Assembly (NCBI GenBank): GCA_027334565.1 | Contig: DAHWUP010000001.1 | Span: forward strand, 177,164-241,163 | Source: Candidatus Levyibacteriota bacterium | Lineage (GTDB): Bacteria > Patescibacteria > Microgenomatia > Levybacterales > UBA12049 | DNA length: 64,000 bases | Direction: 5' to 3' | In this document: positions 34,963 through 44,038 of the stretch, in pieces | Numbering within the stretch: the first letter of the stretch is position 1 | How the letters are laid out: every line of letters starts with the position of its first letter | The notes under the pieces: generated by a model | What the model was told of the DNA's origin: nothing | What the model saw: only the letters and a program-made list of their open reading frames with translations | The model's database searches: none | Made by a program: the position numbers and the translations under genes

Positions 34963-35921
34963 TGAAAAGATTGATCGTCTTGGTTGGAATTATTTTAATC
35001 GCTCTCATTTTCGGAATTCTGTGGTGGGAAAACGGCCTCCTACCCGTGAATTCCTCAAATAAAGCTACCAGGCTATTCGTTGTTAAAAACGGCGAGGGAG
35101 TAAGAGAGATCGCCAACAACCTTAAAAACGAAGGGTTGATAAGAGATCCCATTGTCTTCTTCCTGCTTTTACGCCAAGAAGGTTACGACAAACAAATACA
35201 GGCGGGCGATTTCAGGCTCAGCCCCTCGATGGACGCAAACCAAATCGCAACCAATTTAACCCACGGAATTTTGGATATCTGGGTCACTATTCCGGAAGGT
35301 TTAAGGGCCGAGGAAATAGCGGCTATCTTGAAACAAAAAATTCCTTCTTATAACGATTCATGGAAGCAGGCATTGATACAAAACGAAGGATACCTGTTCC
35401 CCGACACATACCTGATACCGAGAACCGCGGACATCAATTTGGTGCTGTCTCAATTCAAGAAGAATTTCCAGGCAAAATACGACAGCATTAAAAATACAAA
35501 AACAACAAATCTGACCGAAGCGCAAACGATCATTCTTGCTTCGATAATCGAAAAGGAAGCGAAATTTGCGGAAGATAGACCACTGGTTGCATCGGTGTTC
35601 ATCAACCGCCTAAACCTTGGAATGCCGCTTGGATCCGACCCGACCGTCGAGTACGCATTAGGTTACCAACCCGATACCCAGACCTGGTGGAAACAAGATC
35701 TGACCGTCGACGATTTGGCCATAAATTCGCCTTATAACACAAGAGTGAATACCGGACTTCCTCCCGGACCTATTTCCAATCCCGGACTCTCATCTATCAA
35801 AGCCGCCCTTGCACCGGCTAATACCGATTATTTATACTTCTTCGCAGACAAGCAGGGACACTTGCATTTCGCGACCACACTGGAAGGACACCAGGCTAAC
35901 ATCCAAAAATATTCACAGTAG
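34962..35921 (+). CDS. mltG: Endolytic murein transglycosylase MltG
   Basis: 319 aa. N-terminal membrane anchor (about residues 4-24), then a LysM-like region (RLFVVKNGEGVREIANNLKN), and the YceG catalytic part with ASIIEKEAKFAEDRPLVASV (catalytic Glu), FINRLNLGMPLGSDPTVEYA and SPYNTRVNTGLPPGPISNPG. It cleaves nascent glycan strands at the membrane. The start codon shares a base with the phosphorylase stop, so translation is coupled. Confidence 0.95.
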   Translation: MKRLIVLVGIILIALIFGILWWENGLLPVNSSNKATRLFVVKNGEGVREIANNLKNEGLIRDPIVFFLLLRQEGYDKQIQAGDFRLSPSMDANQIATNLTHGILDIWVTIPEGLRAEEIAAILKQKIPSYNDSWKQALIQNEGYLFPDTYLIPRTADINLVLSQFKKNFQAKYDSIKNTKTTNLTEAQTIILASIIEKEAKFAEDRPLVASVFINRLNLGMPLGSDPTVEYALGYQPDTQTWWKQDLTVDDLAINSPYNTRVNTGLPPGPISNPGLSSIKAALAPANTDYLYFFADKQGHLHFATTLEGHQANIQKYSQ

Positions 35922-35922
35922 T

Positions 35923-36243
35923 TTATCTTCTTATCTTTTTGAAGAATCGTCTTTTGGTCTGAGGTTTTGTTTCGCCGTTACTTCCCTCTTTTTTCTCTTC
36001 GCTTTCCTGATGTTGATGCTCTTCAAGATCCGCTTCTTCTTCGTTTTCTACCTCTTCGTATTCCTCCAAATCATCAAAGTTGTACTCTTCCAATAAATTT
36101 ATTATGCCGTCAAGTCCCTGCTCCGACATGATCTTAAGTAAGTTTTTTCCGGTCCTTGTCCCAAGCAGAAAAACTATTCCGCCACCCAAGACCAATCCCA
36201 TTAAGAAACCGAGTGAAAATTTATTATCATTTTGATTATTCAT
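35923..36243 (-). CDS. YtxH-like small membrane protein
   Basis: 106 aa. A hydrophobic segment (FLMGLVLGGGIVFLLGTRTG, residues 13-32) with the Gly-rich YtxH-like pattern is followed by a Glu-rich cytoplasmic tail and a basic end (KRRFFKKIRR). It overlaps the preceding gene by 8 nt and is last in a probable ftsK-rodZ-linked minus-strand run. Role unknown. Confidence 0.75.
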   Translation of the reverse strand: MNNQNDNKFSLGFLMGLVLGGGIVFLLGTRTGKNLLKIMSEQGLDGIINLLEEYNFDDLEEYEEVENEEEADLEEHQHQESEEKKEGSNGETKPQTKRRFFKKIRR

Positions 36244-36508
36244 CTTTTTTATGCTCCTTTTTGCTTCCGTTTAAAATCTTGGCGATTCTTGCGCCCGCCT
36301 TAAGTCCCATGGTAAGAGAAGAAAGCGAAGAAATCGGTTTGGAAACACTTTCTGTGATCAAGCCAGTATCGTCCAAAACTTTATTGGCTTTGTCGATGGT
36401 TTTTCTGAGCTCACGGAGGATAAAAAATACCTGGATTCCCAACACTATTAAAAGTATGGTTAAAATAATTACTACCAAAAGTAGTGCGGTCTGGGCAGGA
36501 TCCATCAT
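36236..36508 (-). CDS. DUF948-like small membrane protein
   Basis: 90 aa. One N-terminal helix (LLLVVIILTILLIVLGIQVF), then a heptad-like region (LRELRKTIDKANKVLDDTG) resembling DUF948/YtxG proteins, often paired with YtxH genes as here. The start is ATG 36508 or the adjacent ATG 36505. A promoter with -35 TTGACA (36538-36543) and a weak -10 TACTTT (36515-36520), 6 nt before ATG, suggests separate transcription from rodZ. Confidence 0.75.
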   Translation of the reverse strand: MMDPAQTALLLVVIILTILLIVLGIQVFFILRELRKTIDKANKVLDDTGLITESVSKPISSLSSLTMGLKAGARIAKILNGSKKEHKKDE

Positions 36509-36539
36509 GGTCTTAAAGTAACTTAAATTCGATCTGTTG

Positions 36540-37178
36540 TCAAGAGCCCTTAATACTTAAATTGATTTGTTGATCGGTTTCACGCTGAAACTTATTTATC
36601 GACCTGATATTTATGGTTAATGCGCCCGGAAAAACATCAAGTGTTTTTGTAAAATACCCGTTGGAATCGACCCTAACCTCATTCTGGTCGATATATACGG
36701 TATCATCCGGGTCGGTTTTTCCGTAAATAGTGATTACCGAAGAATAAATTGCGGTATTATCTTTGGGGGAAATGATCGTCAATGGCGGATCCAAAAATGC
36801 ATTACGGTATTGAAAAAGTATATACCCGGTAAAAAGGATGAGGATAAATACGATGAGTAAAACGGTTGAATATATGCGTATTCGGGATCTAGTAAACTCT
36901 TGTTCCGTACCGAAGCTTTTCGGCAACACCCTCTGCGACTTTTCGTAATCAAATTCTCTTCTGAAAAGTGCCATTATTTCTTTTTCGTCCAGACCCAAAA
37001 ACAGGGCGTAGTTTCGCACGAATCCGTGCGCATAGGAAACCGAGGGAAGCTTATGGTATTCTCCGTTCTCGATGTATTCCAAAAACAAAGGTTTTATCTT
37101 TGTAGATTTGGAAACATCTTCAAGGCTCAAATTTTTTGAGAGTCTTGTTGCCTTTAATTTTTGTCCGGCTGTAGTCAT
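36540..37178 (-). CDS. RodZ-like helix-turn-helix membrane protein
   Basis: 212 aa. N-terminal HTH_25/XRE domain (GQKLKATRLSKNLSLEDVSK, with YENGEYHKLPS-type spacing and YAHGFVRNYALFLGLD), a transmembrane helix at about residues 112-134 (STVLLIVFILILFTGYILF), then an extracytoplasmic beta domain (PPLTIISPKDNTAIYSSVIT). This is the RodZ architecture, a cell-shape protein linking MreB to the wall machinery. It follows ftsK by 14 nt. Confidence 0.88.
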   Translation of the reverse strand: MTTAGQKLKATRLSKNLSLEDVSKSTKIKPLFLEYIENGEYHKLPSVSYAHGFVRNYALFLGLDEKEIMALFRREFDYEKSQRVLPKSFGTEQEFTRSRIRIYSTVLLIVFILILFTGYILFQYRNAFLDPPLTIISPKDNTAIYSSVITIYGKTDPDDTVYIDQNEVRVDSNGYFTKTLDVFPGALTINIRSINKFQRETDQQINLSIKGS

Positions 37179-37192
37179 AGGTATACGAAGTC

Positions 37193-39316
37193 TCAGGTTT
37201 CACCCAAATTATTCAAAAATTCTTCGGGGTCCCTTATCAATACGTCCCTTGGCTTACTGCCTTCGGCTCTTCCTACCGCGCCGACCTCCTCAAGTTGATC
37301 CAATAACCTACCTGCTCTGGAAAAGCCTATGCCAAGCCTTCTCTGTAAAAAAGACGCGGATGCCGTATTGTGCTGGCAAATTATCCTGACCGCATCGTTG
37401 AATAATTCATCTCTGCCGCCCGGCCCGCCCTGAGAGATACCTCCCGAACCCTTTTTAAGAACCAACGGCTGTGATAAAACCTCCTCGGTATTATACTGGG
37501 CCGGGGGATTTTCGTTCCTTAAGAAATCGACCAGCCTTTTGACCTCTTTTTCCGAGACAAATGCACCCTGAATGCGTGTCGGCTTAGCCTGCTCGGGCGG
37601 AATGTACAACATGTCTCCTCTTCCCAAAAGCTTTTCCGCTCCGGGGGTATCCAGTATCACCCTTGAGTCGATCATCGAGGAAACGTTAAAAGCGATCCTG
37701 CAGGGAATATTAGCCTTGATAAGCCCCGTGATGACATCGACGCTTGGCCGCTGTGTGGCAACCACCAAATGAATTCCCGTTGCGCGGGCCATTTGCGCCA
37801 ACCTCGCAATGGCGTCTTCGACCTCAACAGGAGCATAGGCCATGAGGTCCGCCAGTTCGTCAATAAAAATAACTATGTAAGGAAGCGTCTGAAAACCCGC
37901 CAGTTCGTTATACGAATCTATATTTCTCACACCGTGTTCGGCAAAAAGTTTGTACCGCTTATCCATTTCTCCCAACGCCCACTTCAGCGAAGCAAGTATC
38001 TGGTCCACCTCGACGATAACGGGTGTCATCAAATGGGGAATATTGTTGTATCCGGTAAGCTCCACCCTTTTAGGGTCGATCAAAATTATCCTTACCTCGT
38101 CCGGCGTTGCTCTAAACAATAAAGACGCAATGAATGAATTGATCATCACCGATTTTCCCGAACCCGTGGTTCCGGCGATTAGTACGTGGGGCATTTTGCC
38201 GATGTCAGCAAGAAGCGGATTGCCGGAAACGTCAAGACCCAAAGATACTGCCAATTTCGACTTATTCTTTTTCATGATGTCCGAGGACAACATTGTTCTT
38301 AAATTTACTATTTGTAGACTTCGGTTCGGAATTTCTATCCCTACCAGATTTCTGCCCGGAATGGGAGCTTCGATCCTGATCTGTCCGGTCGGAGCTTCCG
38401 TACTTAAGGCTAAATCGTTGGCCAGGTTGGTGATCTTCGATACTTTGGTTCCCATCGGGATCTGCAAAGCGTACTGAGTGACAGCGGGACCTAGGTTCAC
38501 CTCGACCACTTTTGCCCTGATCGAGAAACTGCCAAGGGTGTCTTCTATCCTCTTGGCAATATCTTTGACATCACCCCTGTCCGCCTTTTGCGTAGTGTCG
38601 TTTGAAAGAATATCCAAAGGCGGCAGATGCCACATGCCGACCTGCCCCGGAGCATTGATCACCAACTTATCGGATATGAGCGGTTCTTCTTTTTTGGCGA
38701 TCTGGGGAGGATTATTTATTTTAATGTCTTTTGCCGGAAGCGGCTTATCCGTCATACCTTTGATGACCATTTGTTTGTCTTCCAAAGCCGACGGCTTCTT
38801 CTTGAAAAATCCTAGTATGTTTCCCGGAAGAAGTCTTTGAAAAACACCAAAAACCGAACCGAGGATCACTGCCAGTTCGTCCACCGAAGTATCCAAAAAT
38901 ACCACTGCACCGACAAATATTCCGGCCAGGTATACCAAAAGCGCCCCTAAACCGGAAATCACCTCCGACAGAAGGCTATTCAAGTAGAGACCGATGCTTC
39001 CTTCATGGGTCAGACCCAACAGGGAAAAGAAAAAGATCAGATATCCGACCAGAACGTTCGGGCGCGATAAAAATAGCTTAAGCCTAAGAAAGAAAAACCC
39101 GAACAGGATGAGCACCACGGGAAACAAAATCGCGAACAATCCGAAATAACCGGCCAATACATCATGGAGCGAAACAAAATTGCTGCCGCTTCTGGTGAAC
39201 GACAATGCAAGTAAAAGACCCGCAAGGATCAAAAAAAAGGCAAAAATCGAATAAACGGTATTTTTCTTCAGTTTTATCTTGAACTTGTGCTTGGAATAGT
39301 GTCTATGCCTTGCCAT
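37193..39316 (-). CDS. ftsK: DNA translocase FtsK/SpoIIIE
   Basis: 707 aa. Four predicted membrane helices lie in the first 170 residues; then a short linker, the alpha-beta motor with Walker A GTTGSGKS (about residue 380) and Walker B IVIFIDELADLM (about 485), and the gamma winged helix at the C-terminus (ASFLQRRLGIGFSRAGRLLD). It pumps DNA at the septum and contacts KOPS-like sites. Its -10 TGATATAAT ends 6 nt before ATG, so the transcript is probably leaderless. Confidence 0.96.
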   Translation of the reverse strand: MARHRHYSKHKFKIKLKKNTVYSIFAFFLILAGLLLALSFTRSGSNFVSLHDVLAGYFGLFAILFPVVLILFGFFFLRLKLFLSRPNVLVGYLIFFFSLLGLTHEGSIGLYLNSLLSEVISGLGALLVYLAGIFVGAVVFLDTSVDELAVILGSVFGVFQRLLPGNILGFFKKKPSALEDKQMVIKGMTDKPLPAKDIKINNPPQIAKKEEPLISDKLVINAPGQVGMWHLPPLDILSNDTTQKADRGDVKDIAKRIEDTLGSFSIRAKVVEVNLGPAVTQYALQIPMGTKVSKITNLANDLALSTEAPTGQIRIEAPIPGRNLVGIEIPNRSLQIVNLRTMLSSDIMKKNKSKLAVSLGLDVSGNPLLADIGKMPHVLIAGTTGSGKSVMINSFIASLLFRATPDEVRIILIDPKRVELTGYNNIPHLMTPVIVEVDQILASLKWALGEMDKRYKLFAEHGVRNIDSYNELAGFQTLPYIVIFIDELADLMAYAPVEVEDAIARLAQMARATGIHLVVATQRPSVDVITGLIKANIPCRIAFNVSSMIDSRVILDTPGAEKLLGRGDMLYIPPEQAKPTRIQGAFVSEKEVKRLVDFLRNENPPAQYNTEEVLSQPLVLKKGSGGISQGGPGGRDELFNDAVRIICQHNTASASFLQRRLGIGFSRAGRLLDQLEEVGAVGRAEGSKPRDVLIRDPEEFLNNLGET

Positions 39317-39432
39317 AAAGATATTATATCAGTTTACTCAATATCAACAAGCGAAATTAGATAAAGCCCTTTTCTTGCGCGACGATTTGTGGATTTCATT
39401 GTGCTAAAATTTAGATAAGTATCTTAAAAACC

Positions 39433-41220
39433 GTGAGTAAAAAATATTTAAAATCCTCGGCATTGGCTTTCCTTTTCTTCGCATTCTCGTTTTTAGGGCT
39501 TTTGGTCACCTATTTTCTCTATAAAAAATCGATCGACTCGTCCCTTACGCACATTTTTACTCTCCAAAGCATTAACTATCCCCTGATGTTTTTTCTTCTT
39601 TTCTGTTTTCTTTCTTCGGTTTCATTTTTAACAGGGGCGTCGGACCTGACATCTTATTTTGTCGAAAAAATACATATCCAGAATTTTCTGCTAAAAAGTG
39701 TGGTTTTCGTATTCGTTTTTATTTTCCTTCCCTTTTATGTCCTTTTTCACTGGTATTTCACTTTTATCAGGCTTATTCTGACCCGCCGTCTATTTGACAC
39801 TCTTACCCCCAAAAAAATCTACGGGAATGTAATTCTGGTTTTATTCGTTATTCTTATCCTTACGCCGGCCTGGGTCATAGGATATGGTGCTTTTAAAAAC
39901 ATCTCAACAGAGGTGGTCTTGAAAGAACTGGGATACGCTCCCGTGACGGAGTACGTTGCGGGAACCGGCTCGATGTACCCGACCTTTCCCAAAAGCAATG
40001 CGGTCACTCCTATCGACCAGTTCAAACAAACCGTCGCAACACCTTCGTTCATTTCATTTCCGAGCGGAATCGTTCTGTTCGGTAAACGTTATTTCGGAAG
40101 AAACATCGAAAGAGACGACATCGTCAGCTTTAAAAACCAGAAGACAATCGAGATCACCAAGCAAGAATACGGGGTCGGGGTCGGATTTATAAAAAGGGTG
40201 ATCGGATTGCCAGGAGACACCATCGAGCTTCGGGGCGGGATCGTTTATTTAAACGGCAAGCCTCTTAAAGAACCGTATACCGCCAAACCGCAATCTACCT
40301 TCGGTGAGGGGTTTCTTTCCGACTGTCATATCATCAAGGTTCCAAATGACGACGTTTTTGTGATGGGAGATAACCGCAAAAGCAGTGATGATTCCAGGGA
40401 CATCGGATTCGTCGGTTTAAACGATATCGATCACGTCTTACCGATTGAAAACCAGAAGGGGGTTTGGGACAAACACTGGCGCGACACGACAAACGACTTT
40501 GTACCGGCCTCAAAGATCACGCTCGACGTAAGCCAATACTTGACCCTGCTCAACCAGAAACGCGTAGAGGCCGGGATCCAACCTTTAAAATACGAACCCA
40601 AACTCTCGGAATCGGCGGCGTTAAGGGCCGAAGCCATGATCAAATTCGACGATTTTTCTTTCGATGCAACCCGTTCGGGGTTGACGATGCAACAGGCAAT
40701 GCGGGAAGTCGGATACTCCAACATCGTTTACGGCGAGGCGCCTACACAGGGTTATTATGAAGCATCGGAACTGTTGGATAACCAGTTCCAGTTCCCCGAT
40801 ACCAAAAAGTTTTTGCTGGACAAGGATTATCAGGATTTTGGGATTGCGGCGGTTCAGGGAGAAATCAATAACTGCCCCACCCAGGTCATCGTCCAGCATT
40901 TTGCCGGATATATCCCTCCGAATTATTCCAAGACACTGATCACTTCGTGGCAAAATGCGCTTAATTCTTTAAACCAAATCGCCAAAAGCTGGGAGGATTT
41001 AAAATCCATACCGGCGGCTTACAACAAAGACCCCCGGGACATCGACCAAATTGTCAGCATCATAAATCAACGGCAGACGATGATTTCGGGAATTTTAGAA
41101 AAAATGAATGCCAACCAATGGCTTACCGACCAACAAAATCAGTATACGCAAACTACGGACATGCAGCTCGGGCAGGAGGAAGAGAGCTTGGCACAAAAAA
41201 TCAATAATTTGTTAAAATGA
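39433..41220 (+). CDS. Signal peptidase I-CAP domain fusion
   Basis: 595 aa, GTG start. Several membrane helices lie in the first 165 residues. The S26 peptidase follows: nucleophile Ser in GTGSMYPT (about 178-185), catalytic Lys in FIKRVIGLPGD (about 252-262), and box E MGDNRKSSDDSR (about 311-322). From about residue 350 a CAP/SCP-like domain begins (LNQKRVEAGIQPLKYEPKLS, then FGIAAVQGE and VQHFAGY), ending in a helical tail. Signal peptidase I normally stops after box E; this fusion would put a secreted CAP domain on the processing enzyme. It may be lineage-specific. Confidence 0.88.
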   Translation: MSKKYLKSSALAFLFFAFSFLGLLVTYFLYKKSIDSSLTHIFTLQSINYPLMFFLLFCFLSSVSFLTGASDLTSYFVEKIHIQNFLLKSVVFVFVFIFLPFYVLFHWYFTFIRLILTRRLFDTLTPKKIYGNVILVLFVILILTPAWVIGYGAFKNISTEVVLKELGYAPVTEYVAGTGSMYPTFPKSNAVTPIDQFKQTVATPSFISFPSGIVLFGKRYFGRNIERDDIVSFKNQKTIEITKQEYGVGVGFIKRVIGLPGDTIELRGGIVYLNGKPLKEPYTAKPQSTFGEGFLSDCHIIKVPNDDVFVMGDNRKSSDDSRDIGFVGLNDIDHVLPIENQKGVWDKHWRDTTNDFVPASKITLDVSQYLTLLNQKRVEAGIQPLKYEPKLSESAALRAEAMIKFDDFSFDATRSGLTMQQAMREVGYSNIVYGEAPTQGYYEASELLDNQFQFPDTKKFLLDKDYQDFGIAAVQGEINNCPTQVIVQHFAGYIPPNYSKTLITSWQNALNSLNQIAKSWEDLKSIPAAYNKDPRDIDQIVSIINQRQTMISGILEKMNANQWLTDQQNQYTQTTDMQLGQEEESLAQKINNLLK

Positions 41221-41262
41221 GCTTGATCATAAATAAAATCAACTAAAAATTTTCCGTTTCGC

Positions 41263-42432
41263 ATGAATAAAAATACCCTTTTTAAGGGCCTTACCAAAGA
41301 TACTTTCCTGCTTGCTCTAACCAGTTTTTTTGCCGACATATCTACGGAAATGCTCTATCCCGTTCTACCGATCTTTCTGACCCAAACGCTTAAGGCAAGC
41401 GCCGGCATTGTGGGTCTGGTCGAAGGAGTTGCCGAAGCGACCCAAAATATCATCCAGGGATTCTCCGGTTCTATTTCCGATAAGCTTAGGAAAAGAAAAA
41501 ATATAGCGGTTTTAGGTTATTCACTCGCCGCTGTCTCAAAACCTTTGATCGGGTTATCGTCGGTCTGGCAGTTTGTGCTGGGAACCCGGTTCTTGGACAG
41601 AATGGGAACAGGGATCCGTTCTGCTCCCAGGGACGCCTTGATCGCGTCTTCGGCTGACACGCAGAATACGGGAAAGGCATTCGGGCTTGAGGGGATCGGT
41701 GATAATTTCGGAGCTTTCGTCGGCCCGCTTGTGGCTATCGTTCTGATATTTACTTTTGGTTTGAACTTAAGACACGTGTTTTATATCGCTTTCATCCCGG
41801 GACTTATGGCTGTGATAATGGTCTTACTCGTAAAAGAAAAGGACGTCATCTTAAAAACGGGGACAAATTTAAATTTTTCACTAAAGAGATTGCCCAAATT
41901 GTACTGGAAATATATTCTGGTGACCATACTTTTCGGCCTGGGCAACTCGAGCAACTCTTTTCTAATCCTGCGGACCAAAAACATCGGTGTCTCTTTGGAA
42001 GAAACGATCCTGGTTTACGCTTTCTTTAACCTGGTCGCAGCTTTTGCCTCTTATCCGGCGGGGATGCTTTCCGATAAAATCGGCAGGAGAAATATTTTAC
42101 TTATTTCTTTCTTGATATTCTTTGTTACCTATTTGGGTTTTGCCGTCAGCACCGATATAATCCTGATCATATTATTATTTATTTTTTACGGACTTTACCA
42201 GGGAATTTTCCGCTCTGTCGGCAAAGCGCTCGCCACCGATTTGGTTCCCCTAGAACTAAGGGCCAGCGGGGTCGGTTGGTATTCGACCGCCGTCGGTTTA
42301 ACAAGTTTGTTTGCCAGCGTCGTCGGCGGACAACTGTGGACCATGGTCAATCCGTCGGCAACTTTCTATTTTGGGGCGTGTTCCGCCATTATCGGATCGG
42401 CTGCGCTCTTGCTTCTTTTTCCGAAACGTTGA
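41263..42432 (+). CDS. MFS transporter
   Basis: 389 aa with about twelve hydrophobic segments. The loop SDKLRKRKN (about residues 73-81) and its second-half counterpart SDKIGRRN are the MFS motif A pair. FFADISTEMLYPVLP at the start and RFLDRMGTGIRSAPRDALIA are typical of a family of uncharacterised MFS permeases. Substrate unknown. It sits alone between the S26-CAP gene and the convergent ybaK. Confidence 0.88.
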   Translation: MNKNTLFKGLTKDTFLLALTSFFADISTEMLYPVLPIFLTQTLKASAGIVGLVEGVAEATQNIIQGFSGSISDKLRKRKNIAVLGYSLAAVSKPLIGLSSVWQFVLGTRFLDRMGTGIRSAPRDALIASSADTQNTGKAFGLEGIGDNFGAFVGPLVAIVLIFTFGLNLRHVFYIAFIPGLMAVIMVLLVKEKDVILKTGTNLNFSLKRLPKLYWKYILVTILFGLGNSSNSFLILRTKNIGVSLEETILVYAFFNLVAAFASYPAGMLSDKIGRRNILLISFLIFFVTYLGFAVSTDIILIILLFIFYGLYQGIFRSVGKALATDLVPLELRASGVGWYSTAVGLTSLFASVVGGQLWTMVNPSATFYFGACSAIIGSAALLLLFPKR

Positions 42433-42464
42433 TCATATAAAAATTCGGGCAACCTAAAATCAGA

Positions 42465-42953
42465 TCAGGTGATCTGCTCGATCCTCGGGTTTACCAGTTT
42501 CTTGTAATCGGTCGCCTTCATGGCCACGGAAAACCGTCTGTCTCCGGCGTTAAAAACTATTTTGTCGTTTTTAAAAAGACCGATGTCCGCGATAACTTCA
42601 AGCTCGAACAGATTTCCGAAAGGCGGTACGCCGCCGACTACTATGCCATTAGTAAGTTTGTTTATTTCCTCCACGGTCGCGAACCTGATATCTTTAGAGT
42701 TTAATATTTTTTTCAGCCTGTTACCGCTGAACTTTTGATCACCCGGCAATACGACCATTACGAATCTTTTTCCGGACGATTCCTTTACGCGAAGTATCAA
42801 TGCTTTTGCTCCTTGGGATAACGAATATTTTCCTTCCCTTACCTTTGCCGCTTCTTCACTGGTTGTTACCGGCTCATGCTCGAAACTCTCAAACCATAAA
42901 CCGTTTTGTTCCAGCAAATTTACGATGGTATGCGTGGTCGGGTGGTAATCCAT
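42465..42953 (-). CDS. YbaK/ProX-type aminoacyl-tRNA deacylase
   Basis: 162 aa. YbaK/EbsC fold: EHEPVTTSEEAAKVREG near the N-terminus, ALILRVKESSGKRFVMVVLPG containing the conserved Lys (about residue 50), and GGVPPFGNLF (about 107-116), the family signature. It clears mischarged tRNA in trans; no ProRS lies nearby. The extended -10 TGCTATAAT ends 6 nt before ATG, giving a leaderless mRNA. Divergent from the suf operon. Confidence 0.9.
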   Translation of the reverse strand: MDYHPTTHTIVNLLEQNGLWFESFEHEPVTTSEEAAKVREGKYSLSQGAKALILRVKESSGKRFVMVVLPGDQKFSGNRLKKILNSKDIRFATVEEINKLTNGIVVGGVPPFGNLFELEVIADIGLFKNDKIVFNAGDRRFSVAMKATDYKKLVNPRIEQIT

Positions 42954-43000
42954 GCAAAAATTATAGCAAAATTCTATTCGCTAATCCGTGCTTTCAAACA

Positions 43001-43036
43001 TTGACAAACACTTACCAACTAAGTAAGCTTTAGTTT
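43001..43036 (+). promoter_or_regulatory. suf operon promoter with overlapping inverted repeats
   Basis: -35 TTGACA (43001-43006) and a weak -10 TAAGCT (43024-43029) at 17-nt spacing. Two inverted repeats overlap the -10: CTTAC/GTAAG, and ACTAA/TTAGT centred on it. A weak -10 with dyads is compatible with a regulated promoter, possibly iron-sulfur or redox responsive, but no regulator gene is adjacent. Confidence 0.45.
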
Positions 43037-43046
43037 ACAAATCAAG

Positions 43047-43286
43047 ATGCAGGACAAAAAGCCTTATGTCTTAAAAAAAGAAACCGTGATCAGCGAGATC
43101 TTAAACGACTGCCCTAAAGCGATCGAATTGTTGGCCGAATACGGGATTTTATGCGTGAGTTGTTTTTTGAACCAGTTCGACACGCTTGAGACCGGAACAA
43201 AAATACATCATATGAGTAACGAAGAAGCTCAAAAAATGATCGACGAAATAAACCTGGAACTTGCGAAAGAGGAAAACTGGGCTTGA
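43047..43286 (+). CDS. DUF1858-type redox-disulfide protein leading the suf operon
   Basis: 79 aa. The pattern YVLKKETVISEILNDCPKAI followed by LLAEYGILCVSC matches DUF1858 / hybrid-cluster-associated proteins, with a CVSC pair (C35, C38) and an upstream cysteine (C23). Such cysteines may hold a metal or form a redox disulfide. It overlaps sufC by one base and is first in the operon, so it is probably a Fe-S assembly accessory factor; function not proven. Confidence 0.8.
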   Translation: MQDKKPYVLKKETVISEILNDCPKAIELLAEYGILCVSCFLNQFDTLETGTKIHHMSNEEAQKMIDEINLELAKEENWA

Positions 43287-44038
43287 TGATGAAAAAACTG
43301 GTGATCGATGACTTGTTTGCGCAAACCCTGGAAGGCAAAGAAATTTTAAAAGGGATAAACCTGACGATAAAACAACCCGAAATGCACGTGGTAATGGGAC
43401 CCAACGGCGGAGGAAAGTCGACACTGGCGATGGTCCTGATGGGTCATCCCGGATATAAAATAACCCGGGGAAAAATTTCGTTAAACGGGAAAGACATCAC
43501 AAACTTAAGCCCGGATAAAAGAGCAAGACTGGGATTATTCTTAGGATTCCAGTATCCGGTGGAGGTTCCCGGGGTGAATTTCAGCAATTTCTTAAGGATG
43601 GCCGTGAACGAGGAAAGGAAAAAGGGAGACAAACTCTCCCCGATCGCTTTCAGGAACCTGCTTCTGGACAAAGCCGGACAGCTTTCGGTATCAGAGGATA
43701 TCGTCAAGCGCATGCTTAACGAAGGGTTTTCAGGCGGTGAGAAAAAGAAAGCGGAAATCCTGCAGCTTGCGCTACTCAAACCCACTTTCGCGGTCTTGGA
43801 CGAACCCGACTCGGGGCTCGATGTCGACGCCTTAAAATATATCGCCAAGACCATCAATTCCCTGGATTTTCCCCTGGGACTTTTATTGATAACTCACTAC
43901 CAAAGGATTCTGCATTACCTTAAGCCCGACTTTGTCCATATTTTGCTTAATGGAAAGATAGTAAAATCGGGCAAGGCGGTTCTGGCCAAACAGATCGAAA
44001 ACTCAGGATACGAACACTTAAAGTATGAAAAACCCTAA
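43286..44038 (+). CDS. sufC: Fe-S assembly ATPase SufC
   Basis: 250 aa ABC-type ATPase. Walker A GPNGGGKS (about residues 38-45), Q-loop FQYPVEVPGVNFSNF, signature FSGGEKKKAEILQLA (about 149-163), Walker B AVLDEPDSGLD (about 171-181) and H-loop THYQR. It powers the SufBC(D) scaffold. Start ATG 43286 overlaps the upstream stop (TGATG); its end overlaps sufB by 14 nt. Confidence 0.97.
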   Translation: MMKKLVIDDLFAQTLEGKEILKGINLTIKQPEMHVVMGPNGGGKSTLAMVLMGHPGYKITRGKISLNGKDITNLSPDKRARLGLFLGFQYPVEVPGVNFSNFLRMAVNEERKKGDKLSPIAFRNLLLDKAGQLSVSEDIVKRMLNEGFSGGEKKKAEILQLALLKPTFAVLDEPDSGLDVDALKYIAKTINSLDFPLGLLLITHYQRILHYLKPDFVHILLNGKIVKSGKAVLAKQIENSGYEHLKYEKP

